In this document: positions 45,251-57,261 of the stretch, in pieces
How positions within the stretch are numbered: the first letter of the stretch is position 1
Layout of the letters: every line of letters begins with the position of its first letter
Source: Nyssa sinensis
Lineage: Eukaryota; Streptophyta; Magnoliopsida; Cornales; Nyssaceae
Direction of reading: 5' to 3'
Length of the DNA: 64,000 nucleotides
NCBI GenBank assembly: GCA_008638375.1
Contig: CM018052.1
Span: 25,761,071-25,825,070, forward strand
The notes under the pieces: model-generated
Told to the model about the DNA's origin: nothing
The model's database searches: none
The model's input: only the letters and a program-made list of their open reading frames with translations
Made by a program: the position numbers and the translations under genes

Positions 45251-46319
45251 AATCAAAACCCTCGACTATATACGTGTATATATTATTGGTATTCATATAT
45301 CGATTGTACAGAAACAGACAAAGGGAATGGGGTTTGCAAAGACTTTGAAGAACAAGAGTTTGAAGACTCGGACAGGGAACTCAAAAACTGCTCTTTTGGT
45401 CCAACTTCATAAATTTTCTCCTCATACAGTTGGATGGGCTGATGGTGCAGGGTAAAAAGACTGAAATAGCCCTGATGGATATCTTCATATCTAAAATTAT
45501 TGATTAATCATTTATATCATCTTAGTATTAAGAATTTAAAATGTTTTAATTTTTTGTTGTTGTTGTTGGTTTTAGGTTACATTTTGTGTTGAAATTTTCA
45601 AAATATATAATTTTTCATTTACTCTATGATGTAGTTATTACGCTGTTAAATCGAGTTGTTAAATTAAAAATAAGAATAAGATTAATTTAGTGTGCTTGTC
45701 TAGATTCAACTAATAGAAGATAGATAAGATAAAGTTAAGTTAAAGGAACATCCAAGCCTAATGAGATAAATCAGCATATTAAAACGGGTACAGTAGTCAT
45801 CTATTTCCTATAATTTTGTTGCTTAAAAAAGAAGCATTCTTAATTTAATGAAGAAAAACCATAATCTCATATTAGAAAAGAAGTCATTGATATAATGTTT
45901 TTGGACTCTTAAGAAAGTCTGCCATAAATTGTCTGCAGATGTAGTTATTGAAGAGAACAGAGGATAAATCTAGGGGAAGACATTGAAAAGTGAAAACTCT
46001 TGCTGCTGGATTTCATTTGTGAAAGATAGTATTCAAATTTGAAACATGATAGTATTATACAATTTTAGAGGTCTTGGGTTGGAACATTTCTATTGATGGT
46101 GCATGTAGGATGGAGTGTTGAAAATACTGAGAAAAAGCAAAAATAAAAAGTAAAAAAGAAAATGTGTTTCAATAAGAACAAATTTTTTTGTTTGAGTAGA
46201 ACAATGAATATATATATATATATATATAAAGAGTAAATTACATGGACTTTCCCTAAAGCTTCTAATAATTATAGTCAAGATTTTTTTTTTTTATAAAAAT
46301 TGAAACAAAAAGAATTGAT
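45251..46319. other. intergenic, upstream of the bHLH gene
   Basis: No coding sequence recognised. Includes TTG repeats near 45556 and (TA)n at 46207-46228. Confidence 0.5.
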
Positions 46320-46510
46320 ATAAAGAAAAAAGTATGGATTCGGATCTTGGGTTAGGTCGGGTAACCCGAATTTTCAACTTGAACCAACCCGATTTTTCGA
46401 TTCTCTAATTTGGACCAACCCGAACTCACTTTGATCCGAACCAACCCGAACCCATTAAAGTCGGGTTGGGTCGGTTCTCCGATTCTCAATTATTTTGTAC
46501 ATTCCTAATA
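46320..46510. mobile_element. hAT-like terminal fragment
   Basis: Repeated AACCCGA / TCGGGTTGGGTCGG motifs in both orientations end in TATTTTGTACATTCCTAATAG. This is the style of hAT-like subterminal repeats plus terminus. A related end occurs inside repeats A, B and C (for example 53390-53525). Confidence 0.4.
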
Positions 46511-46587
46511 GTATAGACCTACAACATATTGTCATCATCTTACCGACAATGATGACGTAGTTGATTTAGCATAAGAAGTAAAGAAAT

Positions 46588-46833
46588 TGATGTTGCACTT
46601 TCTTATCAGTGGGGCTTCTGTTCTTCGTCACCTGTCAAGAACTCAAAAATCAGAGGGCCATAGGGTAGGCTCCGATGGTAGCCGCTCCGATGATAAAGTT
46701 TGTAAAATAAAAGACTGTAATTGAAAGAAATTGATTGACTGTAATTTAAAAGCGCACCTTAGGGTTTTATTTATAGGTTGTAGATTTCCTAAATTGATTA
46801 GGATTTGAAGTCGTAAAAGTAGGGATTTCAAGT
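46588..46833 (-). repeat. diverged LTR relic of the LARD family
   Basis: It starts TGATGTTGCACTTT and follows the order of 39177-39430 (the GTAGCCGCTCCGATG, AAAGACTGTA, TTATAGG and AAAAGTAGGGATTT landmarks) with many differences, stopping where repeat B begins. An older family member. Confidence 0.7.
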
Positions 46834-47546
46834 AGAATCTTTTTGAAAATCTTAATTTAATTAGCAATAGAAATAGAATTATAAAATAAAAAAGATGGAA
46901 TTCAATTATGTGTCTGGTATCTTCTATTTTAATTTAATTAGCTATAGAATTATAAAATAAAAATACGGAACCAATTATGTTACCGATATCTTCTTTTGAT
47001 AATGATATGATAAATAAGTTAATCATAGCTTTATCATTATTTTTTTTTTGCCCATTTCAGTTTCTCAATTGTTTCAAATACCTTTATCAACCTAATAAAA
47101 TTATTTGATCTCTATCTCAAATCATTATCAATATAAGATACCACGTGCATAATTGGGTTACAACTTTTAATTTTATAATTCTCTTGCTAATAAAACTTAT
47201 TTTAAAAATAAGTCTAATTTCCTATTCACATTCTATCTCATATAATTATCAATAAAAGATATCCTGTATATAATTAGGTTTCATATTTTTAATTTTATAA
47301 TTCTATTGCTAATAAAATTAAAACTTTTAAAACTTATTTTAATAAAACCTAATTTCCTATTCACATTCAACATTTGTTTTCTTTTAGTTATAAGTTTGGA
47401 ACAAACAAATGCTTAATTCTTTACATTAAGAAAGGGTCTGAAATTAATAACTTGGAATTATATATTGTAGTTTGAGTTCTACTTGGATACAATATATAGT
47501 ATGTTAAAGGATATAATATTAAAAGTTATATTCTCTCTAGTAGTTT
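46834..47546 (-). mobile_element. repeat B, part 1
   Basis: Matches 52138-52850 directly and 6010-6730 in reverse complement (landmarks TTAATTTAATTAGCAATAGA, TTTGATAATGATATGATAAA, CAATTGTTTCAAATACC). It is cut at 47546 by the 3' LTR of a copia element. Confidence 0.7.
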
Positions 47547-50240
47547 TGAAAAGGTAAAGGCAGAACCACCGCACCTTTACCTTGGTGGTATGTGTATTGC
47601 ATATATATAATATTCTGTACAGCTAGATAATTTACAATAGAGTCAAACTATCCATTTATGCTATTGTCTATAATCAAGGGATTGCCTAGAATCATGTGAT
47701 TGTGATATGGTGAGATTGGCAAAATTATTAGAGACATGATTTTGGGATCCTTCCATAACCGTAATACCCCCCCCCCCCCCCATAAGCCTAGCGATTGAGA
47801 ATCTTAGACGCGTAGCGTGGATCGCAAAAAAATGAAGACAGGTTTGCCGAGGCTCTTTGTGAACACTTCGGCAACTTGGAGATTAGTAGGGACATAACGA
47901 ATGTGCAGCTCTCCAAAAGCCACCAGTTCTCTCACAAAATGATAATCCAAATCGATATGCTTAGAACGTTTGTGAGAAACCAGATTAACAGCAAGAAAAA
48001 TGGAACTTTGATTATCGCAAAGCATTACTAAAGAAGAGACTGAGGGCACATGAAGATCACGAAGGAGATGACGAAGCCATTTAACTTCAGTGGCTATGAG
48101 AGCCAATGCCTGATCTTCTGATTCACAATTGGAGTGAGACACTATTGATTGCTTTTTAGAGCTCCAGGGCACAAGATTAGCACCAAAGTAAATTGCGTAG
48201 CCAGAGATTGATCGACGGGTGTCGGGACACCCAGCCCAATCGGCGTCGGAATAAGCAAGGATCTCCCGAGAAAAGGATGGAGTAAAAAACCGGCCAAACG
48301 GAAGAGTTCCTTTTACGTGGCAAAGAATTCGCTTAATTGCTTGAAAATGAGACACAGAGGGCTAATGTATGTACAGACTGATGGCAATGACGGCATGAGC
48401 AATGTCTGGATGAGTGATAGTGAGATATTGAAGAGCTCCAACAAGGGATCGGTAGAGAGAAGGATCATCAAAAGCGAGACCAGCAGCCGAAAGATGATGA
48501 GCAACCACCATTGGAGTACTGACCGGTTTGGAATCAAGGAGCTGGGCACGCTGGAGTATTTCAGAGGCATACTAGGCTTGATTGAGAAAAAGGCCAACAG
48601 AGGTCTGATGGGCTTCTAGGCCCAAAAAATAGTTCAAGGACCCGAGATCCTTAGTATCAAATGCATGGGTCAATTTGCCAATGAAACCATCAAGGAGAGA
48701 CGAATTGTTGCTAGTGACCACAATATCATCAACATAGAGTAATAAATAAATTAAATGAGCACCTCTGGAGAGGACAAATAAAGATGAGTCGGTACGACTA
48801 CAAGTGAAGCCCATAACCAAAAGAAAGGAGCTGAACCGATGAAACCAAGCACGTGGGGCTTGCTTGAGTCCATAGAGAGCGCAACAAAGCCGATAGACAT
48901 ATGTAGGATTTTTGGAATCAACATAGCCAAGGAGCTAGTCCATATAGACTTCTTTTTGCAAAAAGCCATTGAAAAAAACATTTTTAACGTCAAGTTGACG
49001 AAGAGGCCAATTATTAGAAACGGCCAAGGAGAGGACAACCCGAACTGTAGAAGCCTTCACAACAGGACTAAAAGTGTCATGGAAATCAAGACTCGGTTAT
49101 TGAGTATACCCCTTTGCAACACGACGGGATTTGAGACGGTCCACGGTCCCATCGAATAAATATTTAATGTGGAAGACCCATTTAGAGCCCACAACATTTT
49201 TATTGGGCGGTCTAGGAACTAGATCCCATGTATGATTCATTTGAAGAGCCCAGATCTCTTCATCCATGGTAGTAATCCAACCTGGATGTTTTGTAGCGGA
49301 CTTAAAGCCTTTGGGTTCACACATAGTGAGCAAAAAGTGTAGCAGGCCAGAGTTGGGAACATGACTTAAATAAGAACGGTGGTTCGGCTTAAAGATTCCT
49401 GACTTGGCCCGAGTTTGCATGGGGTGAGTGCGAAGAAGAGACGGGTGGCCCATGACTAGTGTAGAGGAGACTTCTGTAGTGGGAGCGGGATCAGTAATCA
49501 AGGAAGCAAATCCATTAGAAGACCCAAGCGGCTTAGCAGAAGTATCCTGCAAAACAGAAGAAGGCACAAGACTAACGGAGTTATCAGTTAAACAAGGGCC
49601 ACACGAAAACGGTAATGGACTGGGGTGAGAGGACAATAGAGCCTCGGAGCTAGTAGTGGGCTCAAGAAATGCACTAACGAGAAAATCAAGCAAGGGCCCA
49701 GAACATGGATGTCCCTTAAAAGGATAATTAAGTTAATCAAAAATAGCATGCCTGGAGATAAAAACTTGATTAGTGGATCGATCAAGGCAACGAAATCCAT
49801 GATGAGACATACTATAACCTAGAAAAACACATGAACGATTGCGAGGCGAAAGTTTGTGAGGAGCATAATCGCGTAAATAGGGAAATACAAGACAACCAAA
49901 GGGATGAAAATTGGAGTAAGTCGGAGGCTTGCCATACGGAATTTCATATGGAGGTAGTCCATCAAGAGTAGACGTGGGTAACCGGTTAATCGTGATAGTG
50001 TGGTAGTGCTGAAAGCATTAACCCAAAATTTGAGTGGAACATATGAGTGAAAAAGCATTGCTAAACCTGTTTCAGTTATGTGACGATATTTGCACTCAGC
50101 ACGACCATTGAGAAGGTGTGTGAGGACATGACATTTGATGATGAATCCCGGAGTTAATTAAGTGATCTCGAAAAGTGTGATTGGTAAACTCAGTGCCTCC
50201 ATCACTTTGAAATATTTTGATTTTAATAGAAAATTGATTT
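47547..50240 (-). mobile_element. truncated Ty1-copia element (3' half)
   Basis: A short 3' LTR (47547-47766), a G-run polypurine tract (plus-strand C-run 47767-47780) and minus-strand pol from the integrase C-terminus to RNase H. The 5' part (LTR, gag, protease, most of integrase) is missing at about 50240, where repeat B resumes. No usable TSD pair because one end is lost. Confidence 0.82.
47804..50200 (-). pseudogene. copia integrase end, reverse transcriptase and RNase H, frameshifted
   Basis: From right to left: an integrase remnant (NGRAECKYRHITETGLAMLF near 50080), a linker (49097-49693), RT start (WALQMNHTWDLVPRPPNKNV), RT palm with intact YVDDIVVTSN (near 48730), and RNase H (SDADWAGCPDTRRSISGYAI, CDNQSSIFLAVN, SKHIDLDYHFVRE). 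Frames change several times (near 49100, 48750, 48350 and 49700), so no full protein can be made. Confidence 0.85.
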
Positions 50241-51050
50241 TCTACAAGCTTCTGAAATTGATTTTATTCAATTTTTAAATCAGAACCAATCCGAAAAAAT
50301 CGATTCTAAAATCGACCAACTCTAACCCATATTTGGAACCGATCCAAACCGACTCATTCAGTTCGGGTCTATAAGTCTCAATTTTTTGTCCACCCCCAAT
50401 ATATATGTATGTGTGTGTGTATATATATATAAAGGTATAGACTTATAGTCAAATAACATTCGCAAATTGAGCAAAAATTAAAAAAATTCAGGTAAGTAGA
50501 GTTAAACTGAATCTCATAGAAATCTAGAACTAGACTGGAAGAATTGTTGAACAATTCTTCTAAAGGAGGTTTGGTAGAGTTTGTTTTTGATATACACTCA
50601 CTGCAAAAATACAAAGAAGTAGCAACAGAAACTGATTGGTTAGCCACAGCTTGCAATAGAGCCTTGCTATTAGGTGGCACATCTTCATACCCGATTATCT
50701 TGGCTGCAGGAGTTGTTGCCTGCTCGGTGTTGCAAACACCATTTTCTCCCATGTAAGGATAATTAGCTTTTATGGTGACTGGTGAGGCCATTGTTTTGTA
50801 TAATGAATTTGAAGGCCTCACTCAGGAAACCTCATTCACAGCCTCGATTCATATCATTAGGTCTAAACTGTACAATTATCTCTCTTTGTGGACATGTGGG
50901 TTTTGACAATATTTGTGTCTGGAACCAAGAATCCAGGTGAAAGGATTCTTTCTTTTATGCGAGTCCATTTTTCATAATAAAGAGTAGTATTAGAAATTGT
51001 GTTAAGTAATATTAGAGGGAGAACATTAAAAAGATCGATGTAAACTCAAC
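50241..51050 (-). mobile_element. repeat B, part 2
   Basis: Reverse complement of about 4740-5480 in repeat A and collinear with 53385-54112 in repeat C. Includes the hAT-like end (50250-50400) and the protease fragment. It ends at 51050 against the CACTA terminus. Confidence 0.7.
50600..50822 (-). pseudogene. papain-like cysteine protease fragment (copy B)
   Basis: The minus strand reads ANYPYMGENGVCNTEQATTP, then AAKIIGYEDVPPNSKALLQA and VANQSVSVAT. This is the same mid-domain piece as at 4930-5164, lacking both catalytic residues. The continuation of the frame to 50378 has no protease similarity. Confidence 0.75.
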
Positions 51051-51369
51051 AGCGGCATTCATGCATGGGCGGTTAATAGGCCATTAATAGCGGCGTTCAT
51101 GTGTGTGCCACTAATAAAGGATTATTTGTGGCATTTAGTATCTTCGAGTATACTTTTTAGCGACACTTATTAGCGGTATTTAAAAACGTCGCTAATAGGG
51201 TATTAATAGTAGCGCTTTTGGTTTGAACTCCGTTACTAGTATTTTTGACATTGCTATTAACTGCATTAGCAGCAGTTCACAAGCGAAGGCCGCTAAAGGT
51301 TATTAGTGGTGTTTATTTTATTTTTAGCGGCACTTATGAATGCTGCTAATAGTCTTGTTTCTTATAGTG
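51051..51369 (-). mobile_element. CACTA-type terminus (reverse copy)
   Basis: On the minus strand it starts CACTATAAGAAACAAGAC at 51369 and continues with TTAGCGGC-type subterminal repeats. Counterpart of 7433-7830 with the same outer flank (repeat C equals the reverse complement of repeat A). The interior is cut at 51051 by repeat B. Confidence 0.65.
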
Positions 51370-51400
51370 GTTGAAAACCTTTAGGACTAACAATATATAT

Positions 51401-51433
<33 letters not shown>

Positions 51434-51612
51434 AATAAGAATAAAATGATTTTAAAGTTTTATAATCTTAAAATAAAATAATATCCTTTATAGTTACCTC
51501 TTCTTCTAAGATTTTAAAATTTTTATTTTTAGCAATTTAATAAAAAAATAAGATTCATTTTTTTGTTACCCATTATTTGGAGTATTACTATCCTAAAACT
51601 AGTAATTATTTA

Positions 51613-51663
<51 letters not shown>

Positions 51664-51953
51664 CTAGGTAGATAATCCTTTATAGTTACCGTTTCTTTTA
51701 AGAATTTTTTTTTTTAGAAATCTCATTTTCTAATAACTTTTTATATAATTTCATACATATACACATATATCCAACCTATTTGACAATTAGGGGAAAAGTT
51801 GTTCCGGTAACTAACATGTATTAAAAAAATGTGCTTCCAATAAAAAAATTTCAAACATACAATTAGAAAGACAAATTAATTTATACAGAGCTAAAATTTA
51901 GAAATTTATAATTACATGGTGAAATAACGTAACAAAAAAGTTAACCTAAGTCT

Positions 51954-51987
<34 letters not shown>

Positions 51988-53689
51988 TTTACTTGTTCTT
52001 CATTTAATTTCATTTCCTGGGTTATTAATAGATTCGGCAGCCCAAAACCAAATGATACAAATCAGAAAAATAACTAAGTTTTTTTTCTGTTAAAAATTTG
52101 GATAAAGTCACTGTCTCAATTAAGGAGACTAAAAGTAGAATCTCTTTTGTAAATCTTAATTTAATTAGCAATAGAAATAGAATTATAAGATTAAAAAGAT
52201 GGAATTCAATTATGTGTCTGGTATCTTCTATTTTAATTTAATTAGTTATAGAATTATAAAATAAAAAATACAAACCAATTATGTGCCCGATATCTTCTTT
52301 TGATAATGATATGATAAATAAGTTAATTGTAGTTTTATCATTAATTTTCTTTTCATCCGTTCCAATTTGTCAGTTGTTTCAAGTACCTTTACCAACCTAA
52401 TAAAATTGTTTGATCTCTATCTCAAATCATTATCAAAATAAGATACCACGTATATAATTGGGTTACAATTTTTTAATTTTATAATTCTCTTGCTAATAAA
52501 ACTTATTTTAAAAATAAGGCTAATTTCCTATTCACATTCTAACTCATATAATTATCAATAGAAGATATCCTGTACATAATTGGGTTTCATATTTTTAATT
52601 TTATAATTCTATTGCTAATAAAATTAAAAAATTTTAAATGTATTTTAAAAAAACCTAATTTCCTATTCACATTCAACATTTGTTTTTTTTAGTTATAAGT
52701 TTGGAACAAACAAATGCTTAATTCTTTACATTAAGAAAGGGTCTGAGATTAACAACTTGGAATTATATATAGTAGTTTGATTTCTACTTGGATACAATAT
52801 ATAGTATGTGAGAGGTTATAATAATAAAAGTTATATTCTCCCTAGTAGTTTAAACTTTTAGATGAGTTGATAATTTAACATGGTATCATAAGAGACAAAA
52901 AGTCATGTATTCAAACCTCATTGTCACCCTAATAATATGAATTGTACACATTTAGGCTCAAGCTAGCCTCACATGAAGGAAGATCGATAATATAATACTA
53001 AAATTACACTTTCTCTAACAGCATAAACTTTTAGATGAAGTGGCGATTTAACATAATATAGTTACAGTTATCTAATTTTAGAGGATATTTTTGTCAACTT
53101 CAAAAATGTGTCTGTTCTTTTATATATAGTATCTTGGAATTGTATATAGTAGTTTGAGTTCAACATGGAATACAATATATAGTATAGTTATAATTATCTA
53201 ATTTTAGAGGATTTTTTTGTCAACTTAAAATAGTATAAAACAGAAAACATTCATATTTTTATATAATATATATATATATATATACACACACATATATACT
53301 ATCTATATATGTATTATATATATATAGATATATATTTAAAATTCAAGAATCTTTTTTACCAGAAGTCCGGTTGTCGAGTTAAGTCAGTTTATTTGATTTT
53401 TAAATTAGAATCAATTCGAAAAAACCGGTTCTAAAATCAACCAACTTTGACCCTTATTTGGAACCGATCCAACCTAACCCATTCAGTTCGGATCCGTAAG
53501 TCTTCATTTTTTGTCCACCCCTAATATTTATGTATATATAAAGGTATAGACTTACAGTCAAATAACATTCCTAAATTGAGCAAAAATTAAAAAAGTCAGG
53601 TAAGTAAAGTTAAACTGAATCTCATAGATATCTAGAACTAGACTGGAAGAATTGTTGAACAATTCTTCTAAAGGAGGTTCGGTAGAATT

Positions 53690-53936
53690 TGTCTTTGAAA
53701 TACACTCACTGCAAAAATACAAAGAAGTAGCAACAGAAACTGATTGGTTGGCCACAGCATGCATTAATAAAGCCTCGTTATTAGGTGGCACATCTTCATA
53801 GCCGGTTATCTTGGCTGCAGGAGTTGTTGTCTGCTCGGTGTTGCAAACACCATTTTCTCCCATGTAAGGACAATTGGCATCTATGGTGACTCGTGAGGCC
53901 ATTGTTTTGTATGATGAATTTGAAGGCCTCACTCCG
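53690..53936 (-). pseudogene. papain-like cysteine protease fragment (copy C)
   Basis: The minus strand reads ANCPYMGENGVCNTEQTTTP, then AAKITGYEDVPPNNEALLMH and AVANQSVSVAT. Same piece as the other two copies, with a small in-frame insertion (LLMHAV versus LLHAV). Confidence 0.75.
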
Positions 53937-54112
53937 GAAACCTCATTCACAGCCTCGATTCATATCATTAGGTCTAAACTGTACAATTATCTCTCTTTGT
54001 GGACCTGTGGATTTTGACAATATTTGTGTCTAGAACCAAGAATCCGGGTGGATTCTTTCTTTTATGCGAGTGCATTTTTCATAATAAAGAGTAGTATTAG
54101 AAATTGTGTTAG

Positions 54113-54422
54113 TGATAATCATAGCAAGTCAGATAACCATAGAAAGTCAAAATTCAAATCAAATTCAAATACCACCACTCATGACTCTCAATCAAATATG
54201 ATCTCTACCTAAAATAGAGCTCCAACTATGTATCCCATGATTCTCTCTAATTGTAACCGATGATAAATCCCTTTAGTTTAGGCTAAGTATATTTCTGTCA
54301 TATGTATCAATCCCTACAATTCAGGGAATGGAATGTAATCTTCTGTCAATATATACATGATGAGAATCACCACTAATGGGGTGGTTTTGAAACTCAATAT
54401 ATTCTATTTATATACTTCTCCA
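54113..54422 (+). repeat. 5' LTR of the copia element
   Basis: A 310-bp LTR from TGATAATC to CA at 54422, immediately before the Met-tRNA-type PBS. No second LTR in the window. Confidence 0.75.
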
Positions 54423-56841
54423 TGGTATCAGAGCCTCACGTCTAACGACTATACGCATTTTTTTTTTTGGTTTCCATGGATGCCATTACTTCTTCTACTG
54501 GTGTCGTAGTACCCAGCCAATCTGGTTTCATGTCCATCAAACTTGACCGAACCAACTATCCCCTTTGGCTTGCTCAGATTGTTCCAATTCTCAAAAGTAA
54601 GAATTTGATGGGTTTTGTCACAAGCACCACTTCCTATCCTGCAGAATTCAAATGCAATTCTGATGGTACCTTCACCACTGAAGTGGATCCAAGGTACGTT
54701 TCTTGGCATCAACAGGATCAAATGATCCTTAGTTGGATCAACAATTCTCTTTCCCCTTTTGTGCTGTCTACCGTTGCTCGGTTTACATCATCCCACGCTA
54801 CATGGTCTTCACTTGAGAAGCGATATGCTTCGCAATCGAAAAATCGTATTCTTCAACTCCGACATGACCTGCTCACTGTGAAGGGCGAAGGTCTCTCCAT
54901 CTCAGATTTTATGGACAAGATCAATCAGATTGCTGATAATCTTGCCTTAGCCAGAAAACCTGTCGACGATGATGAACTGGTCAACATCATTCTAAACAAT
55001 GTTAGCCCCGCCTATGAGATTACCGTCAGCTCTGCCCAAGCTCGTGACACCCCTATCTGTTACGATGATCTTGTTGTTTTACTTCTTAATGCCGAGATGC
55101 GCCTCAAGGCGCACCAGACGCCTTCTCTTGAAGCAAGTCCCACTGCTCTGTATGCACCCAAAGCTCCTCACAGCACCACGCGTGGTCGCCATCCCATGCA
55201 TCCCCGCGGCTCTCAGATGCGTGGACGGGGACCCTCTGCTTTTCGTCGGACTCCCAATACTTGGTCCCGACCACAATCAGGTCCCGTTTCTTCACGTCCT
55301 CCCTGTCACATCTGCCATCGCAGTGGGCACAGTGCCATTGATTGTTATCAATGCATGAACCATGCTTATGAAGGTCGCATTCCCCCTCAAAAACTTATAG
55401 CTATGGCTGCTTTCGCCTCCTCCAACCCTCCATCCACAACTTGGATTTTCGATTCTGGTGCCTCCAACCATATTACCTCTGATCTTACAAACTTGGCTCT
55501 TCCCAATGCATATCAAGGAAAGGATCATGTTGCTGTGGGTAATGGTGCAGGTTTGCCTATTGCTCATACTGGCTCTAGTAAATTTACTTGTGGTTCCTCA
55601 ACTTTTGCTTTGCAGAATATTTTGCATTGTCCTTCCATTGCTGCTAATCTTTTGTCCATCTCTCAATTCACTCAGGATAATAATTGTTACTTTGTTTTTT
55701 ACTCTAATTGTTTCTATGTGAAGGATGTAAAGACGAGGAAGACGTTTTTCCGCGGGAAGAGTGAACATGGTCTCTATCCCTTTCGCATCCATACTCAGAT
55801 TTCTACAAAATCAAGTTGTCCATTTGCATTTGTTGGTGTTCGTGTTAGCGTCCCAATTTGGCATTCTCGGTTGGGTCATCCTGCCACCAACACTCTTTCG
55901 CGTCTTATTTCAAATAAATGTATTTTCATACATGGTAATAATTCTATTCCATTTTGTAATTCCTATCCTTTGGGTAAAAGTACTAAGTTACCTTTTAAAT
56001 TGTCGGATTCCACGTCCAAATTTCCTTTGGAATTAATTCACTCCGATGTTTGGACTTCTATTATTTCTATCAAAGGATCTAAATATTATGTCTTATTTGT
56101 GGATGACTTTTCCCGATACTCATGGATCTTTCCAATACAATATAAACATGAAGTGTTAGATCTCTTTATCAAATTTAAATTGCATGTTGAAAACCTTTTT
56201 TCATCCAAAATAAAAATGTTTCAATCTGATGGTGGAAGTGAATATACAAAACGATCATTTCAACATTATTTGGCTAATCATGGTATTGGATTCCGTTCCT
56301 CTTGTCCGGGTCATCCCGAGCAAAATGGGGTAGTAGAAAGAAAACATCGTCATCTTGTTGACACTGGGCTCACACTTCTTGCCCATGCTCATATGCCATC
56401 AAATTATTGGGTCGATGCTTTTCAAACTGCCTTGTACTTAATCAATCGTTTGCCAACTCGTGTTTTACAGTATCTCACACCATATGAAAAATTATTTCAT
56501 AAATCTCCCTCATATGATACTCTTCGTGTCTTTGGATGTGCATGTTTTCCTTATTTAAGACCTTACAATACCAATAAATTACAGTTTCGTTCCAAGCGGT
56601 GTGTCTTTTTGGGGTATTCTTTTAACCACCAAGGATACCGCTGTCTTGATACCAGTACAGGTCGTATTTATTTGTCCCGTCATGTTATTTTTGATGAGTC
56701 ATCATTTCCATTTCAAGAGACCACTAACACTTTTTCTACAGAGACGGCTTCACTGGTTTTTCCCTTCCCCTCAGCAACAGTTTCTGATCTTGTGCCTCAT
56801 TTACCATCTACCACATCCATATCATCTCCAGATCGATATTA
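54113..56841 (+). mobile_element. truncated Ty1-copia element (5' half)
   Basis: 5' LTR 54113-54422 (TGATAATC to TCTCCA), PBS TGGTATCAGAGCC at 54423, then a long gag-protease-integrase ORF. RT, RNase H and the 3' LTR are absent, and repeat C resumes right after the ORF at 56842. The 3' junction (GATCGATAT against GATGATAT in the empty site) suggests loss by microhomology joining. Confidence 0.85.
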
Positions 56842-56842
56842 A
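54467..56842 (+). CDS. copia gag-protease-integrase polyprotein (no RT)
   Basis: A 791-residue open frame without internal stops. Gag lies at about residues 20-220 (SIKLDRTNYPLWLAQIVPIL). A CCHC knuckle, CHICHRSGHSAIDC, is at 280-293. The aspartic protease motif WIFDSGASNHIT has its D at 329. The integrase zinc region has H466 and H471 but CNSYPLGKS where the family has CxxC, so one zinc-binding cysteine is lost. The catalytic triad is present: D527 (HSDVW), D588 (QSDGG), E624 (ERKH), with 35 residues between the last two (DD35E). The frame ends at residue 791, just past integrase, at the truncation point. Possible start alternatives are ATG 54467 and ATG 54476. It encodes no reverse transcriptase. 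Confidence 0.85.
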   Translation: MVSMDAITSSTGVVVPSQSGFMSIKLDRTNYPLWLAQIVPILKSKNLMGFVTSTTSYPAEFKCNSDGTFTTEVDPRYVSWHQQDQMILSWINNSLSPFVLSTVARFTSSHATWSSLEKRYASQSKNRILQLRHDLLTVKGEGLSISDFMDKINQIADNLALARKPVDDDELVNIILNNVSPAYEITVSSAQARDTPICYDDLVVLLLNAEMRLKAHQTPSLEASPTALYAPKAPHSTTRGRHPMHPRGSQMRGRGPSAFRRTPNTWSRPQSGPVSSRPPCHICHRSGHSAIDCYQCMNHAYEGRIPPQKLIAMAAFASSNPPSTTWIFDSGASNHITSDLTNLALPNAYQGKDHVAVGNGAGLPIAHTGSSKFTCGSSTFALQNILHCPSIAANLLSISQFTQDNNCYFVFYSNCFYVKDVKTRKTFFRGKSEHGLYPFRIHTQISTKSSCPFAFVGVRVSVPIWHSRLGHPATNTLSRLISNKCIFIHGNNSIPFCNSYPLGKSTKLPFKLSDSTSKFPLELIHSDVWTSIISIKGSKYYVLFVDDFSRYSWIFPIQYKHEVLDLFIKFKLHVENLFSSKIKMFQSDGGSEYTKRSFQHYLANHGIGFRSSCPGHPEQNGVVERKHRHLVDTGLTLLAHAHMPSNYWVDAFQTALYLINRLPTRVLQYLTPYEKLFHKSPSYDTLRVFGCACFPYLRPYNTNKLQFRSKRCVFLGYSFNHQGYRCLDTSTGRIYLSRHVIFDESSFPFQETTNTFSTETASLVFPFPSATVSDLVPHLPSTTSISSPDRY

Positions 56843-57261
56843 AGGGAGAACATTAGAAAGATCGGTGTAAATTTAACAAAATATATATATATATATATAT
56901 ATATATTTTAAATATAATGTGTTAAGATATAATGATTTTAGAAATCACATCTCATGATACTTAAAACTATCATAACACATTACATTGGGATATGAATGGG
57001 GGTGCATACCTTTTTCCCATAATAAAAGAAAAAGTAATGAGAGCATCTCCAATTCACAACTTTTAAATTCATTTTTATTTTGACATTTTTTTTATATTTA
57101 AAGATGGTGGGTCCTATATTTTTATATTTTCACTTCAATCGTGCCAATCTTCAAATCACTATATAAAAGTAATTAGTTATTAGTTTAGAGTATTATAAAA
57201 ATAATTAGTAGTTGAATAATGATTTAAAGAATAAATAGTGAATTTTCAAATATGAAAATAA

